Assembly: GCA_014925825.1 (NCBI GenBank)
Contig: JACGCK010000008.1
Location: 1 to 64,000, forward strand
Direction: 5' to 3'
Length of the DNA: 64,000 bases
Origin: Pholiota molesta
Lineage: Eukaryota; Basidiomycota; Agaricomycetes; Agaricales; Strophariaceae
In this document: one piece after another, positions 45,339 to 57,676 of the stretch
How positions within the stretch are numbered: the first letter of the stretch is position 1
Layout of the letters: each line of letters starts with the position of its first letter
Translations under genes and position numbers: made by a program
Notes under the pieces: generated by a model
Databases searched by the model: none
What the model was told of the DNA's origin: nothing
What the model saw: only the letters and a program-made list of their open reading frames with translations

Positions 45339-48300
45339 ATGGCAAGTGATAATCGACTGTCTGCGGTTCCGATTCAAGCCCACTTAGCAAGTAAGAAGGC
45401 TTTGCTTGGTGATAGGTTGGGGCTGATCTTGTGGACATAGGCATCGAGGTCGTTGGTGACCTGGAGAATGGATCACATCCCGGAGCAGACTACTTTGTGA
45501 AAGTCTACGTGGATGATGAAAAAGAAAAAGTCGCAAAGTCGGAGAAGAAGCGCAGTGTACTTCCGCCTCGATGGGAATGGCCAGAGGACCAGAAATTGCG
45601 AGTTCACATCCTCTTTCATTGCAGTAGAGCACGCTCTAATTAATTGCCCACCTGACATTAGCTTACTCCATCCCTCGTCGACAATCAAGATAGTTATCTA
45701 CCGAAACAGGCTCGTCGGAAAGGTTATAGTTGGACAGCATATAGGGAAGGTCTTTGAGTTGCTCGAGAATGGTTAGCGCATTTTCCTACCTATACTCTTG
45801 TCGAAAACTGACTCTTTTAGACACGCCTCTCGACCTCGGAAACGACACTGGCAACGAAATTGTGTCAAAAGTAAAGATCAGTTTGTCTCTCATCCAGGAG
45901 CCTGAAGATAGCTTCAAGCGCCTCATGGAAACTGTCGACGCAAATGTTTCTCGCCTCAAAAATAGTCAGGTGCCTGCTGTTGTTTCGACACTTGGCAATG
46001 CTTTACTGTTGACGAAAAGTATTGTGGATGCTGCCGCCAATGTATGTGCAATCAACGCAAATTATTTCCTATTTCTTATTGATTTGGGGTGTGTGTATAT
46101 AGGCACATCCTATTTTGAAAATATCTTGGACTGTGATGTCCTCTGTTTATAGTGTGAGTGGTTTCGTACAAAGCGTTATGCTAAAAGTATGAATAACCAT
46201 CCCAAATAGGCTGTGTCTAAGACGAAAGACATGGATGGTGTCGTTGAAGACGTGGCCGAAAGCCTGCGGGAGTTGTTAGGTGTTGCCAAGGAGTATTCAG
46301 GCCTGCCTGTGATTGAGGGCACGACTAACGTTATCGAGGAAGTCGGCCGCATGTCATTGAAGGTCATGTCGCTCATTGACGAGTATACCAGACTGTTCTT
46401 CATAAGTAAGTGGTTGTCACTTGTTGATGTAATTCTATTCAATCGTCGTCGTGACCGTCGTCTCATAGGGCGAACTCTGAATACACAGTTATTCGACGAT
46501 ATGAAATCACGTATCACGCAATGTCAAAAATCTTGCAACGATCTGAAGCAGAAACTTGACACCAGAATCGGAATCGATACAAATCGCCAGGGCGCCAGGA
46601 CAGAGGCTGTAGCTTCAGAGATCAAGCGCAATTTAGAGACAATCAAAGACGACGTGAAAGGTATACATTGTTGATAAACACGAGCGGACATTTGCTTATA
46701 ATTATCGCAGCTGAGAAGATATATCAATGGCTTTCTGCCCCTGATAGTTCCAAGAACTACCACGAAGCGCGTGAGAAGCATCAAGCGGAGACCTGCTCCT
46801 GGTTTCTCAACGGGAGGCGATTTCATGAATTGCAGGAAAAGGCCGGCTTTCTCTGGATCAAGGGAACCGGTAAGCTTCCTCGTAATATTTGTAAATGCAG
46901 CTATTAAGCAATTACATAGCTGGGTGTGGAAAAACAGTTTTATGGTAAGCTTCGAGTCCCTAAGTCTATGGCAATAACTAGAACCAGCTACTGTCTTCCC
47001 AGCTCATCTGTGATCGAAGAAATCATTGAACTTGGCGAGGAAAAGGCATCAGTTTCTTATGCATATTTCTTCTTTGATGGAAGAGATTCGCAGAAGGACC
47101 TTCAGCTCCACGACAAGCTCATCCGATCTCTCATTTGGCAGCTTTCACATCAATGTGGTGGTATCCCTACCGTGTTGGTAAATTTGTACGGTCATGGCCA
47201 ACAGCCTTCCACCCGCTCCCTCCAGAATACGCTTCAAAGCATCATAAGTGGCCTACAAACCACGTACATTATCATTGATTCCCTTGATGAATGCATCGAA
47301 CCAGAGAAGTTGCTGCCATGGATTGATCAAATTGTCTCCCTTTCGATGCACAACTTGCATATGATAGTTGTCAGTCGGCCAGAGCGCAATATTGGCGATG
47401 TTTTGCAATTACTTGACCCGAACTGCGTGGACCTGGCAACCACTGTGAACCCTGACATTACCATGTACCTCGAAGAGCAGCTTTCGCAGGTGAAGAACTG
47501 GGACATTCAAACGCGGGACATAATCAAGTCAACCCTAACAGAGCGCGCCGGGGGGATGTACGAGTTACATTGCCAATTTAAAGTTTAAACCTTGTAGAAT
47601 TGACATTTATTGTTCTTTAGGTTTCGCTGGGTCGCGCTACAGTTAATGGAGTTGAAGAAATGCCCAAATCGTCGTTCCGTAATGAGCCAGTTGGACAGCT
47701 TGCCAAAGGGTTTATACGAAACTTACGACCGAATTTTGTCGAAAATTGACGAACAGCCTGACCATACCAAGACATTTCTGCGCTGGTTGTGCTTTTCTGT
47801 TCGCCCGATGAAACTCACCGAAATTTCGGAAACCATCGTTGTGGATCTTAACACTGCTGATGGGCCACGATATATGCCCGACAACCGCTACTGGGATGTA
47901 CGGGATGTGTTGATGAAATGTTCTGGTTTCATCACTGAATCTGAAGGTACGCCCTAAGTTGGTACTACTACATGTATTATATATACTGAGAAAGATAACA
48001 GAAGAAGTCAAGTTGGCCCACTTTTCAATCAAGGAATATCTTCTTTCCGAACACCTCCGTACAGGAGGCACCTCACTTTTCCATTTGGCCAGTGCTGAAC
48101 TCTCTCATGCCTTGATATCTCAGACGTGCTTGGCCTATCTTCTGCAGTCTGATGCACTCGACTTGGTAGAAAAGGGCAGTACACTGAGCATTGACCAGTC
48201 TGAGCCTTTCCCTCTCGCAGATTATGCTGCCGAACACTGGATTTTTCATGCACGATCTAGCAGCATTGATCACTCTGAGCGATCCTGGACATTGAAATTA

Positions 48301-50036
48301 GCACAGAAACTATTCATGCCTAACATTGCTAAATTCGACAATTGGATCAATATATGGGATTTAGATAAACCAAGGCGCAGTTTGTTCGAATCCAATGATG
48401 AGCGGACTAGTCTTGGTTCCCGTCTTTACTATGCTTCCCGGCTGGCCTACATCAAGTGTCAGTATATCTAGTGGAAAGTGGTGAGGATGTAAATGCACAC
48501 GGAGGATTTTATGGCAATGCACTCCAGGCAGTGTCAGCTGAAGGACACGAGGCGATTGCGAGGCTGCTGTTGGAGAATGGGGCCGACGCGAATGCGCAGG
48601 GAGGATACTCATACTATAGCACCGCACTCCAGGCAGCATCAGCTGGAGGACACGAGGCAATTGCGAGGCTGCTGTTCGAGAATGGGGCCGACGTGAATGC
48701 ACAGGGAGAATTTTTCGGCACTGCACTCCAGACAGTGTCAGTTCAAGTCGAAGGATGTGAGGTGCTGGTGGAGAATAGGGTTGACGTGAATGTGCAGGCA
48801 GGATTCTTCGGCAATGCACTCCAGGCGGCGTCAGCTGGAGGACACGACACGACTGCGAGGCTGCTGTTGGAGAATGGGGCCGACGTGAATGCGGCTCAGG
48901 GAGGAGAATACGGCACTGCACTCCAAGCGGCATCAGCTGGAGGACATGACACGACTGCGAGGCTGCTGTTGGAGAATGGGGCCGACGTGAATGCGGCTCA
49001 GAGAGGAGAATACGGCACTGCGCTCCAGGCGGCGTCAGCTGGAGGACATGTCACGATTGTGAGGCTGCTGTTGAAGAATGGGGCCTATGTGAATGTGCAG
49101 GCAGGATTCTTCGGCAATGCACTCCAGGCGGCGTCAGCTGGAGGACACGACACGATTGCGAGGCTGCTGTTGGAGAATGGGGCCGACGTGAATGCGGCTC
49201 AGGGAGGAGAATACGGCACTGCACTCCAGGCGGCATCAGCTAAAGGATATGAGGCGATTGCGAGGCTGCTATTGGAGAATGGGGCCGATGTGAATGCAAA
49301 GGGAGGACGATACAACACTACACTCCAGGCGGCATCAGCTGGAGGAAACGAGGCAATTGTGAGGCTACTGTTGGAGAATGGGGCCGACGTGAATGCTCAG
49401 GGACTCGGAGGAGTCTATGGCAATGCACTCCAGGCGGCGTCAGCTGGAGGACACGACATGATTGTGAGGCTGCTGTTGGAAAACGGGGCCGACGTGGATG
49501 CGCGGGGAGGATATTTGGGCACTGCACTCGAGGCGGCGTCAGTTAGAGGACACGACACGATTGCGAGGCTGCTGTTGGAGAATGGGGCCGACGTGAATGC
49601 GGCTCAGGGCAAAGAATACGACAATGCACTCCAGGCGGCATCAGCTGAAGGACACGAGGCGATTGCAAGGCTGCTGTTGGAGAATGGGGTCGACGTGAAT
49701 GTGCAAGGAGGATTCTTTTGCACTGCACTCCAGGCGGCGTCAGCTGAAGGATACGAAACGATTGCGAGGTTGCTGTTGGAGAATGGGGCTGACGTGAATG
49801 CGCAGGGAGGACGACACGGCACTGCACTCCAGGCAGCATCGGATCGAGGACATCAGGCAATTACGGAGCTGCTGTTGGAAAATGGCGCCAATATCACCAG
49901 CAGCTTTAGGCCGATAAACCGGCCTCTCTATGAAGATAAAGATGAATATTTCCATGACTATGTCCATTATAAAGATGAAGATACAGATTCACCTTCGGAC
50001 TACATAGACAGGCTGGTCTCCGCTCTACAGCAGTGA
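45339..50036 (+). CDS. NLR-like protein: C2-like, NACHT, ankyrin repeats
   Basis: A fungal NOD-like receptor architecture. The N-terminus (MASDNRLSAVPIQAHLA) joins across an intron to IEVVGDLENGSHPGADYFVK and later IKIVIYRNRLVGKVI, resembling a C2 domain. A helical region follows (FKRLMETVDANVSRL, VVEDVAESLRELLGVAKEYS). The NACHT P-loop is GTAGCGKTVL, assembled across an intron near 46920, with Walker B YIIIDSLDEC near 47270-47300. After the winged-helix-like part (VKLAHFSIKEYLL) the frame changes at 48456, where one extra G would continue into ankyrin repeats to the stop at 50036. One junction near 45600-45660 is also unresolved. Such proteins are thought to sense non-self and trigger cell-death or immunity responses in fungi; the role here is inferred from family. 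Confidence 0.8.
48480..49893 (+). repeat. Ankyrin array, about 14 near-identical units
   Basis: Units of 32-35 codons with consensus ALQAASAGGHDTIARLLLEN followed by GADVNAQGG. They are very similar at the DNA level too (GAGGCTGCTGTTGGAGAATG recurs almost unchanged), which points to recent unit duplication or gene conversion. One unit near 48740-48790 is shortened (VQVEGCEVLVENRVDVNVQ). Confidence 0.9.
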
Positions 50037-50320
50037 TAGGACTCTTTTCTTCGAACTTGTACGAGTTATACTACTACCCCACCAAGACTTTATGTGTTAC
50101 TCAGTTTTTGCACGCTACTTACCCTATGACCATGAGGCATCGTGTTTGCACTGTAACTTGTCATCATAGCCTGGATTATAGATAGAATAACACGCAATTG
50201 TGAATGATGTTCCATACAAAGTCATAAAACATAGAATGTAGCCAGTGCATCTGATACCAAACCCTATTCAACTCGTCGCCTCATTTAGCAGAACGTCAAC
50301 TAACTTGTTGCACCCGTCAT

Positions 50321-51088
50321 TTATGGTCGTGTTGTGCGAACGATGTCGATGAGATCCTTGTAGATCACGCAAAAAGGCAGTTGGCTGCGATGGTGCAGGT
50401 GAATTCGCTGTGGGGCAATGAATAAGTCACGACAGTATATTGGAAAGTAGTTCATGCTTACCTGTCAATGCATCCAGCAGTGACGCAGAACACGGTGTCG
50501 AGACCTAAAAGGCTCGATATCCGTAGCTGGATGATTTCCGGCTCGTGTGGTTAGGTGTCTTTGTTCGGTTGGCAAAGGCTGACGAGGAAAGTCAAATATG
50601 GATATGCGAAAGCATGAGGATGAGCATTCACCTACACTGTTGAAAGATCCAGTAGGACCATTTGGAGAGATTGTTCAAAATATTGTCGAGTACTGGTATT
50701 TCGGATAACAATCGATTACATGGTACATACGCAGTGGCCTATACAAGTATGAGCTAGATATCATCACCCTGAGTGTGGTGCAATATCTTACCTGATTCTC
50801 CAAGTCGACCCATTCCAGCGCCAGATCATATGCGACTTGTGCTAGAGGAAAAATCTTTAGCTGCAAAGAGTGTAGTGTAGTGGGAGTGAATATGAAAGTT
50901 TCTCGACGAAGAGAGCAGAAGTGAGAGGGCGAGTAGGCACATATGCGGCCATTTGGGCAGGTCCCGCCCGCGTCGCTGTCGAGTAATGCGGCTGGAAAAG
51001 CGGGGATGATCATTTGATTTTTTGTCGATTTGCGTCGATTTGCATTCTGGATGGAATGCCATGTGGAGTGTTTCTTTATATAAGCCAA
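50321..51088 (-). CDS. Small protein of unknown function
   Basis: An exon chain can be built. The first long exon ends AQVAYDLALEWVDLENQ at a GTAAGA donor, a short exon leads to TRQYFEQSLQMVLLDLST, another contains RISSLLGLDTVFCVTAGCID, and a clean intron (GTAAGC...CCACAG) joins RIHLHHRSQLPFCVIYKDL with a stop at 50321. No domain is recognised. The start is unclear (ATG at 51088 or about 51013). The phase-consistent joints make a real gene more likely than chance. Confidence 0.45.
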
Positions 51089-53003
51089 TTCCTGTACTGC
51101 AAGAGATTAAACAACGCTAACCTTGTCACCAATGCTCTCCAGGTGGTTCTCTGGCCTCTAATTTTCCTATGATCGGTGCTCATCGGGTGTCTTCATAAGG
51201 ATGTCCACCAATATACTAAAGGTCCTAACTGAAGGTAGGACAGAGGTTGATGTAGTGGAAATCTTGTAATAGCATGGGCTTGTGCATTGTTGTTGATGCA
51301 TGCACGTATCGTGCAAGCCAGAAAAATGTTTTGAGGTAGCAGAGGGTACACACTGTTGGCCCTGACCGCCTCTAGCAGTCATTTGTGTGCATTTGCATCG
51401 ATATGTTTCATCATTTGGGTATTGATGGAATAAGAAGAAGAATGATTATCGATTCATTGGCTATGGTAGGTCAGAAATACGAGTTGAATTGAGAGACGCG
51501 TCTTTGTTGACCGTCGATTTCTCACGCCATAAACACGTGTGATGTATCCCGGGCCGTTGCAAGTCCTGCCAGCTCGCGTTCATGACATTGATCATCGTTA
51601 ACAATGTCGTCGACATCTGCCAGAGCCAGGACCACCCTATTCATCTGTATGTCTTTTTATCCTTCCTCGTCCAACCTCGGCCGCACCCGCTCATAGTAGC
51701 CCTCCAAAGGACACCGGCCCCATATCTAACCCAACCCCTCGGTCTATGATCCTCCTGTTGCTTCACTGGACATAACAGGTCTTCCGCTGGCGATGAAGAA
51801 TGCCGGAATTAATGCACATCGCTGATCATGACTTACCAACATGGCCAGCGACGTGTGATGTCTTTGTCTCCCGCACGATTTGCTGCGGCAATGCTCCCTC
51901 GAGGGTATCCCAGTATAATACCTCCTACGATGACTGGAGAAAGTGATTCGTGTCCGTGCGCCGTTACCCTTTTTGCGCTGATCGAATAAGCCGCGTCTGC
52001 TCTCTGCAATTTGTGGCGGGACATCGATAAGCTGTTGGCTCGTCTTCAAGCACTGGCCAATTTGGAACTAGAAGGACGCGGGACGAAACCATATGTACGT
52101 ACTTCTTTTTCATTGCCAATTTCCGTTGCGCATGCTCATTGCCTACAAGTGTGGTATTTTCTCTCCGCAACCTCGTCGCTTGACGACGATAAGTATGCTG
52201 TTAGCTAGTCTTCAAGCATTGACTAGTTATCTTCTGTCCCCGTGTACCAGGTAAGCCTCGATCACTATATTTCATTCCGCGTACTAAACCCACGACCCTC
52301 CCAGGCTGTTCTCCAGGTTATCTTCCGTACCTGTAGATGCGAACATGCGCACCCGCCGACGAATCAAACCTGTAGCTCAGCGCTGGTCGCCGAGTGGCTG
52401 TAACACCCAAGACAGATGCGAGTAGGTCTACGGTTGGCTACTACCCAACCCTGTCCTATAGACGCAATGTGATCATTTGCGGGGTTACCCGCCTCGGAGT
52501 GTTTTATATTTTTATTTTTATTCTTTATAGGCGCTTAATAAATTTCAATACCTATGAATGCATCAACTTTCTGCGGTGCACAATGTTCAAGTAGCAGTTA
52601 CCAATAGGCTGTCCCATCCGGATAAGTTGTTACAGACCGCTTGGAGAGCTGCACAATCTGAGTGAAGTAGATTGATCGGTTTAATTATGGAAACAACACA
52701 TGTCCAGCCTCGATGTAGGACGCTGAGCGCTATTCACGCACACGAAAACTAGTGGGAAATCGGATAAGGCATGCAACATGTACAGGACATCTCGCTTGAT
52801 CCTTTCTATCAAACTCACCTCTGACTGCGAAGAATGTCTGGACCTTGAACGCACTTGCGCAATGTCGTCGTCTGGTATGTTTGATCTTATGCTGGTTGGT
52901 GGCTTTATAACGAGGCTGAAATTATATGTTGACAAACCTCCATGCGAAAGCCCAAGCGCGAGTGTGGCACGTAGAATAAGGGCCCGCAGACGTGACTGGT
53001 TGG
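51089..53003. other. Spacer with small gene fragments
   Basis: Holds a possible RRM-gene fragment at 51604 and a short direct repeat: GATAAGCTGTTGGCTCGTCT and TTCAAGCACTGGCC near 52025-52060 resemble 52185-52225. Overlapping minus-strand frames at 51744-52049 show no domain. No intact gene is seen. Confidence 0.4.
51604..51646 (+). pseudogene. Possible 5' fragment of an SR-type RRM protein gene
   Basis: MSSTSARARTTLFI followed at once by a GTATGT donor resembles the first exon of fungal SR-type splicing factors, in which an RRM begins at TTLFV. Nothing downstream continues an RRM, so at most it is a fragment. The match is short and weak. Confidence 0.25.
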
Positions 53004-54206
53004 CGCGCACATAGTGGTCGGCAGGGGTATGGCGACCCGCCGCGGGTCCTACCCAAGGGTACAGCGGGTAGGGGTTGGGTCTGGCTTTCCTCACCCGCGC
53101 TCAACCCATACCCCCAGCCGCGGGTCAGCGGGTGCGCGGCCGCCCGATGCCGATCAATTTAGGCGGAGCTTGAAATCGAAATCAACGAAGTTGTTTCGTT
53201 GATTTCGATTCCTATCCACATTTCTGCATAGCCAGTGCATAGCCGTGTGCCCCTCCCCTCCAATGAGGGATGTGGGCCGGCCATTCTTTTAGCTCTGCAC
53301 ACACCGGACGTCGATGCATGACTGACACAACGACGCCCCCACCAACCACCGCCCTCCCATTCGAATGGACTTCGCGTCATCCAACGCGTCATCCACCGAG
53401 TCGGCTGCGATATGCCTGCGAAGCACCCGAAGATGACGACGATGGAGGCCCGCCACTGCAACATCTGACATTCGCTCTCGCCGCCGACGACGATGATGGA
53501 CAGAGCGCGTCAGCCCAATCACGGATAGAATGGGCATTGGGCAGAGCTGGATGTACAAGGTGCCAGTACGGACGGAGGACGCTGCGGGTGGCAGGCGACG
53601 GCGCGGGTGACGAGCGCCAACGCGTCGACGCGGATGGACGACGGTGCGGGTGGCAGGCGAGACGGATGCCAATGCATCGACACAGACGGAGGACGCTGCG
53701 GGTGGCAGGCGACGGCGCGGGTGATGGGCGCCAATGGTCGACATGGATGGACGATGCTGTCACCCACGCCGTCCTCCTCCTCCCCACCCCCTCCAAGTCA
53801 TCGCCCGCACCTATTTCTTCAACGGCACCCTCGACACCTCCTCCCTTGAACGCACCAAGCGCACATGCGGCGACATCAACCTCATGTACCTCGACACCCT
53901 CCGCGCGCTCGTGATGCAGCGACAATGGACGATGATGCGGATGGCGGACGACGCAGGGCGGCTCCTCAGCCGTCTGCATACACAACGAGTGCTGCAATTG
54001 CAGCCTCTGAGGTATGCAGACGCTTGAGGACCTTACCCCTGCCAGCTGACCCGCGCGGGTTTCGAGACCCTCGAAACCCGCCAAACCCACTACCCAAACC
54101 CGCTGAAACCCGTACCCTTATGCACGGGTGACGGGTACGGAGGGTAAGGGTTGGGGTCTGACCTCCGAGACCCCGGGGTTACCCGTGCCATGCACTACGC
54201 GCACAT
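53004..54206. mobile_element. GC-rich TIR-like element, about 1.2 kb
   Basis: The left end (GCGCACATAGTGGTCGGCAG, then GGGTA) and the right end (reverse complement GTGCGCGTAGTGCATGGCAC, then GGGTAAC) are related inverted repeats. Both ends are filled with degenerate CGGGTA/CCCGCGGGT words. Inside lie a hairpin (53170-53211) and open plus-strand text without recognised domain (FNGTLDTSSLERTKRTCGDI near 53815-53875). No transposase was seen. Confidence 0.45.
53170..53211. repeat. Hairpin GAAATCGAAATCAACGAA - GTTG - reverse
   Basis: Arms of about 17 nt around GTTG with one mismatch. It is preceded by GCGGAGCTTGAA, the same word found in the 30.64-kb hairpin. Confidence 0.7.
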
Positions 54207-54663
54207 CAGCGTTGCTCTGGATGTGCACAGTAGTAAGTACAAGGCGTCAGCCACAGTATATCCGCAGGAATATCAGCTGGTGTGTATGACCTCAATGAAT
54301 CTATGAAATTGTCATCTGTCGTCTATCGAGCAGATCCCTCTATGATCTATAGACTATCCATACGCCAACTGTATCGCGTTTTTTCTCTTGTTTTTTCTGC
54401 TTCCATATACCAGGCATAACTCATTACACAGAACCTAAATCTACTGCACACGATTTATCATATCTACATACCAGCTAGGATTGCACGAAACATAGCAGCA
54501 TTTTACGGGGTGCTATCGTCATCGATAATATGTTGTTGATCACTATTTAGATACGAGAAAATTCGAGGAATCGTTCAGAAAATAGCGCACTACCAACTTG
54601 AACCTGGGCATACAGAACAAATTGTAAGCCTTGCATGCAAATAAACAGAGCAATTCGCATAAC
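54207..54663. other. No gene seen
   Basis: A+T-rich 3' flank of the MYND-finger gene; no coding or repeat feature is evident. Confidence 0.4.
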
Positions 54664-57073
54664 CTACGTTCCAGTACCAGCTGTCTTCGGTAGAAAACTT
54701 GGGCAATCCATTTTTTGGCCCATCAATCGGAGCACCGATCCTCTAGCATCCAAATAATTTAATATGAGAAACAGATGAAGCACCAAGGTAAAACACACAT
54801 GAGGAACAATGCTATGCCTGACTTTGAGTTTGGCTCCTACTTTCCGAGCTGCCTCGTCAGTGCCTTGTGCTTTGAGATACTCGTCAAAGGCAGCGGAGTT
54901 GTCGTATAAGGCGATGAAATATTTCCATAATGCCGGGATGAGCGCTGGGTCCATGTCTCGACTAATCTATACATGGGTAAAATATTCAGCAAACGATTAC
55001 TCGGAAATCAATTCATATTGACCTTGCCCATTGCCAACAATTGCGGCACCAGCTTTCCCATGACTTGTGCATTAGAACCGGGATCACTGTTGTACTGCTT
55101 CGGAACCCAGTTCATTGAGTAGGCAATAATCGTAGCGCATCGATTGGTCTTGTTCAAAAATGGTGTCCAATCAGCGAGTACATTGGCTATACCGACATAT
55201 TCAGTGTCGATAATGTTAGAGACGTGAATCCGATCGAAGGATATATTTTTGGACAGGCTCTGAGCTTCATAAGCTCCCAAACGGAGTTTTTTCGCGAGTT
55301 CTCGCGCATCTTGGTCGAACATCCGAAATGAGAGTCGAAATTTCTTCATACGTTCAGCGAAGGACCTGAGCTGTTCAGAAAGGTAGAAGTATAAACAACC
55401 ATAGAGATCAGCCGGCTGCGCCCCGTGCGCTTTCCCTGCCTGAACAACGTCCTCGATGCTAGGGAAATATAGTCAACGAATTAAATCTTAAAATAGTTTG
55501 GGTTTGCAACTTACTTCCAGGACTCAAGAGGTGTCGCCAAATCGTCTGTGAGCCACCTTCCATCGGGTGAGAAGAGAAACCTGTTCGGTGTGTTGAAATT
55601 ATTGTTCGCTGCTCCGAATGGCAGAACAATACCGAAACGACGGTATTCTAATGATGCTAGACGATGAGATGAATTGAGACGAGCGTAATGCGATGATGCC
55701 TATCTTGTCGTATCGGTTCGAACCTTCAAAAATATAAGTTGTTAAAGGAATTGACAAAATAGGAAATAAAATAAACCTAATACGTTTCAGCTCGACATTT
55801 GCATCACTGAGCTCAAGTTCGGATGTCATCATGCGACTCAGCAACGAAATGGTGTGTATGGAGATGGCGCCAGTCATTACAGAATTTTCTCCAAGTTTTA
55901 CCGAAAACTGGTCGTGTTGTGCAAATTCATTGAGAAGCTGCATGGAGATTTGGGGGTATAAAGCGGCATGATGCATTTGAACGAATGCGGAGCACCAGAA
56001 GTGAAGTGCAACATCTGCAGCTAGAGTGGTATCTTCGATGGTGCCTAGGATCATGAGAAGCAACATATTCCTGAGGACGATTGTTGGTTCGCGATCATTC
56101 AGCAGTATGGTCAATTCGCCCGAGTAATCGGAAGGGAGTTCATTGACGGTCTGGATCACATTTCGAAGGTCTCCTGAAGCTAGAGAACGATTCAGCATGA
56201 ATTTTGACTTTCAGTGGTTTACACTCGCCAACATATGCCAGAGCCATGTTCGATTTCACGGCAGATTTACCCTCGTTCTTCAGGAGATTAAGCGTATCCA
56301 AGGCAGGAGTATTTCCCCATCTGTCCCAGAAGTCAGAAATAAACTAAGACAGGTGTTCAGGAATGACTTACATATGTAAGCCTAGAGCAAACTGCTGTTC
56401 TTCGATCGATATTTTCCAACCAGGAGAACGTTGTGTGAATGTCGGCTCTCGCATTTCTCGAATCCATGCCGGTTGCCATAAAGGCGAACGAATTGGATCC
56501 TTACAATCTTAAATAAGTGAGCATCGGCAATAAAAATTCTAGTGCACGAAACGAGCCCACCTTGTTTGTGTGTACGCCAATGACTTCGTTGGCATTCCTA
56601 GGATGGACATCAAACGAGGAACAAAAAAAAACAAGAAAAAATCTAAATCGCACCTTGGAGCAGTAAGAAACCAATTTACATTCGCTGCATGCCAACCTTC
56701 CACTCTCTTGGCATCTCCAATTTTTCTTCGGTTCAACGTTTGCACAAGGCAGTCTTTCAAGCGGTTTTTCAGCTACAGAAGCAAGTGCGATCACCATATC
56801 GTGCCAGTGGATGCCATGTTTCTCAAGCAAATCAAGGAGATTGTTCGTCGATTCGTCATCGGCATTTCCAGAGGAAGAGAGAGATTCGATTCGACCACCC
56901 GGTAGCGAACGTAGAAGAGTATAGTCTTGTAGCTTGTCGGGATCCTCAGCTAGTTCCCCACGCAAATATGCCATCAAGACGACCTGTTTTGCCTTCGAAT
57001 CTTGTAGCTGAGCTATCTGATCAACAAGACGTTGAAATCCAGACGCTTTCAAGTTGGTTGACAGAGCTGCCAT
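54664..57073 (-). CDS. MYND zinc-finger protein with DUF4470-like region
   Basis: The start MAALSTNLKASGFQRL is chosen because the upstream in-frame ATG (57112) adds an unlikely extension. A MYND finger follows: CANVEPKKNWRCQESG, CSECKLVSYCSK, and after an intron ECQRSHWRTHKQ. The next part reads FALGLHMWGNTPALDTLNLL, ASGDLRNVIQTVNELPSDYS and LTILLNDREPTIVLRNMLLL, matching the DUF4470-type region found with MYND fingers in fungi. The C-terminal exons include FRLSFRMFDQDARELAKKL and the last exon MDPALIPALWKYFIALYDNS. Total length is about 640 aa. MYND domains mediate protein contacts; the specific role is unknown. Small introns (about 50-55 nt) join in frame; the middle part near 55600-55750 was not fully resolved. 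Confidence 0.75.
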
Positions 57074-57676
57074 GATACACGAAACGAAGGGACAAAAGAA
57101 AGGAATGCCCACGGGCGCCTACTTTATGAACCTTCTAACGTTTATTACGAAATACGGGTTACACGATTATTATCTAATTTTAGGAGCTGTCGGCATCCCG
57201 GTTCTATTTGGCGCTACACAACCGCTACCTCAACGCTTCCTGTTATTGGCTTTCTTCACAAGCTTTAGTTAGTCTGGAACCAGTGTCTAGTCCAGCGGCA
57301 CGCATGTAGCCGCCCACTTTAAGGCAACCCGAAGGTCGAAATGGATTCTCTTCTACTTATGTCCCCTGCACAACCCACGTCTTATGCAGACGTTCACTTG
57401 CTTGCATTTCTGTCCTTGTTTCTCTCCTGAGTTACTTACTATTTCTCTTCGCTCCACTTTCTCCGAGCATCACACTCCTTGAGTACTTGAGTATTGATGG
57501 TCAGAAAAGCTATCAGGAGATCGAACGAAGTGAGCTGGCCAGGCATGGAATGGCCTAAGTCGCTTTATACTTGTAGATTGATTGAATACTATTGAATAGC
57601 AACACAACACTTTTGAGTATGAATATCGAAGATTCATGCCGTGTCCAGACATACCTTATAGCTCACCCGTGTGCTA
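57074..57676. promoter_or_regulatory. Upstream region of the MYND-finger gene
   Basis: 603 bp between the MYND gene start (minus) and the stop of the next minus-strand gene. CT-rich stretches near 57345-57470 are typical of fungal promoters. No gene is seen. Confidence 0.35.

Noticed and set aside
48361..49860. Minus-strand open frames opposite the ankyrin array
   Set aside because: Shadows of the repetitive ankyrin coding sequence; Pro/Arg/His-rich repeats mirror the 33-codon period of the real frame.
53270..54131. 214-codon plus and 233-codon minus open frames
   Set aside because: They lie inside a GC-rich TIR-like element with internal repeats (GGACGCTGCGGGTGGCAGGC recurs); no domain, and both strands are equally open.
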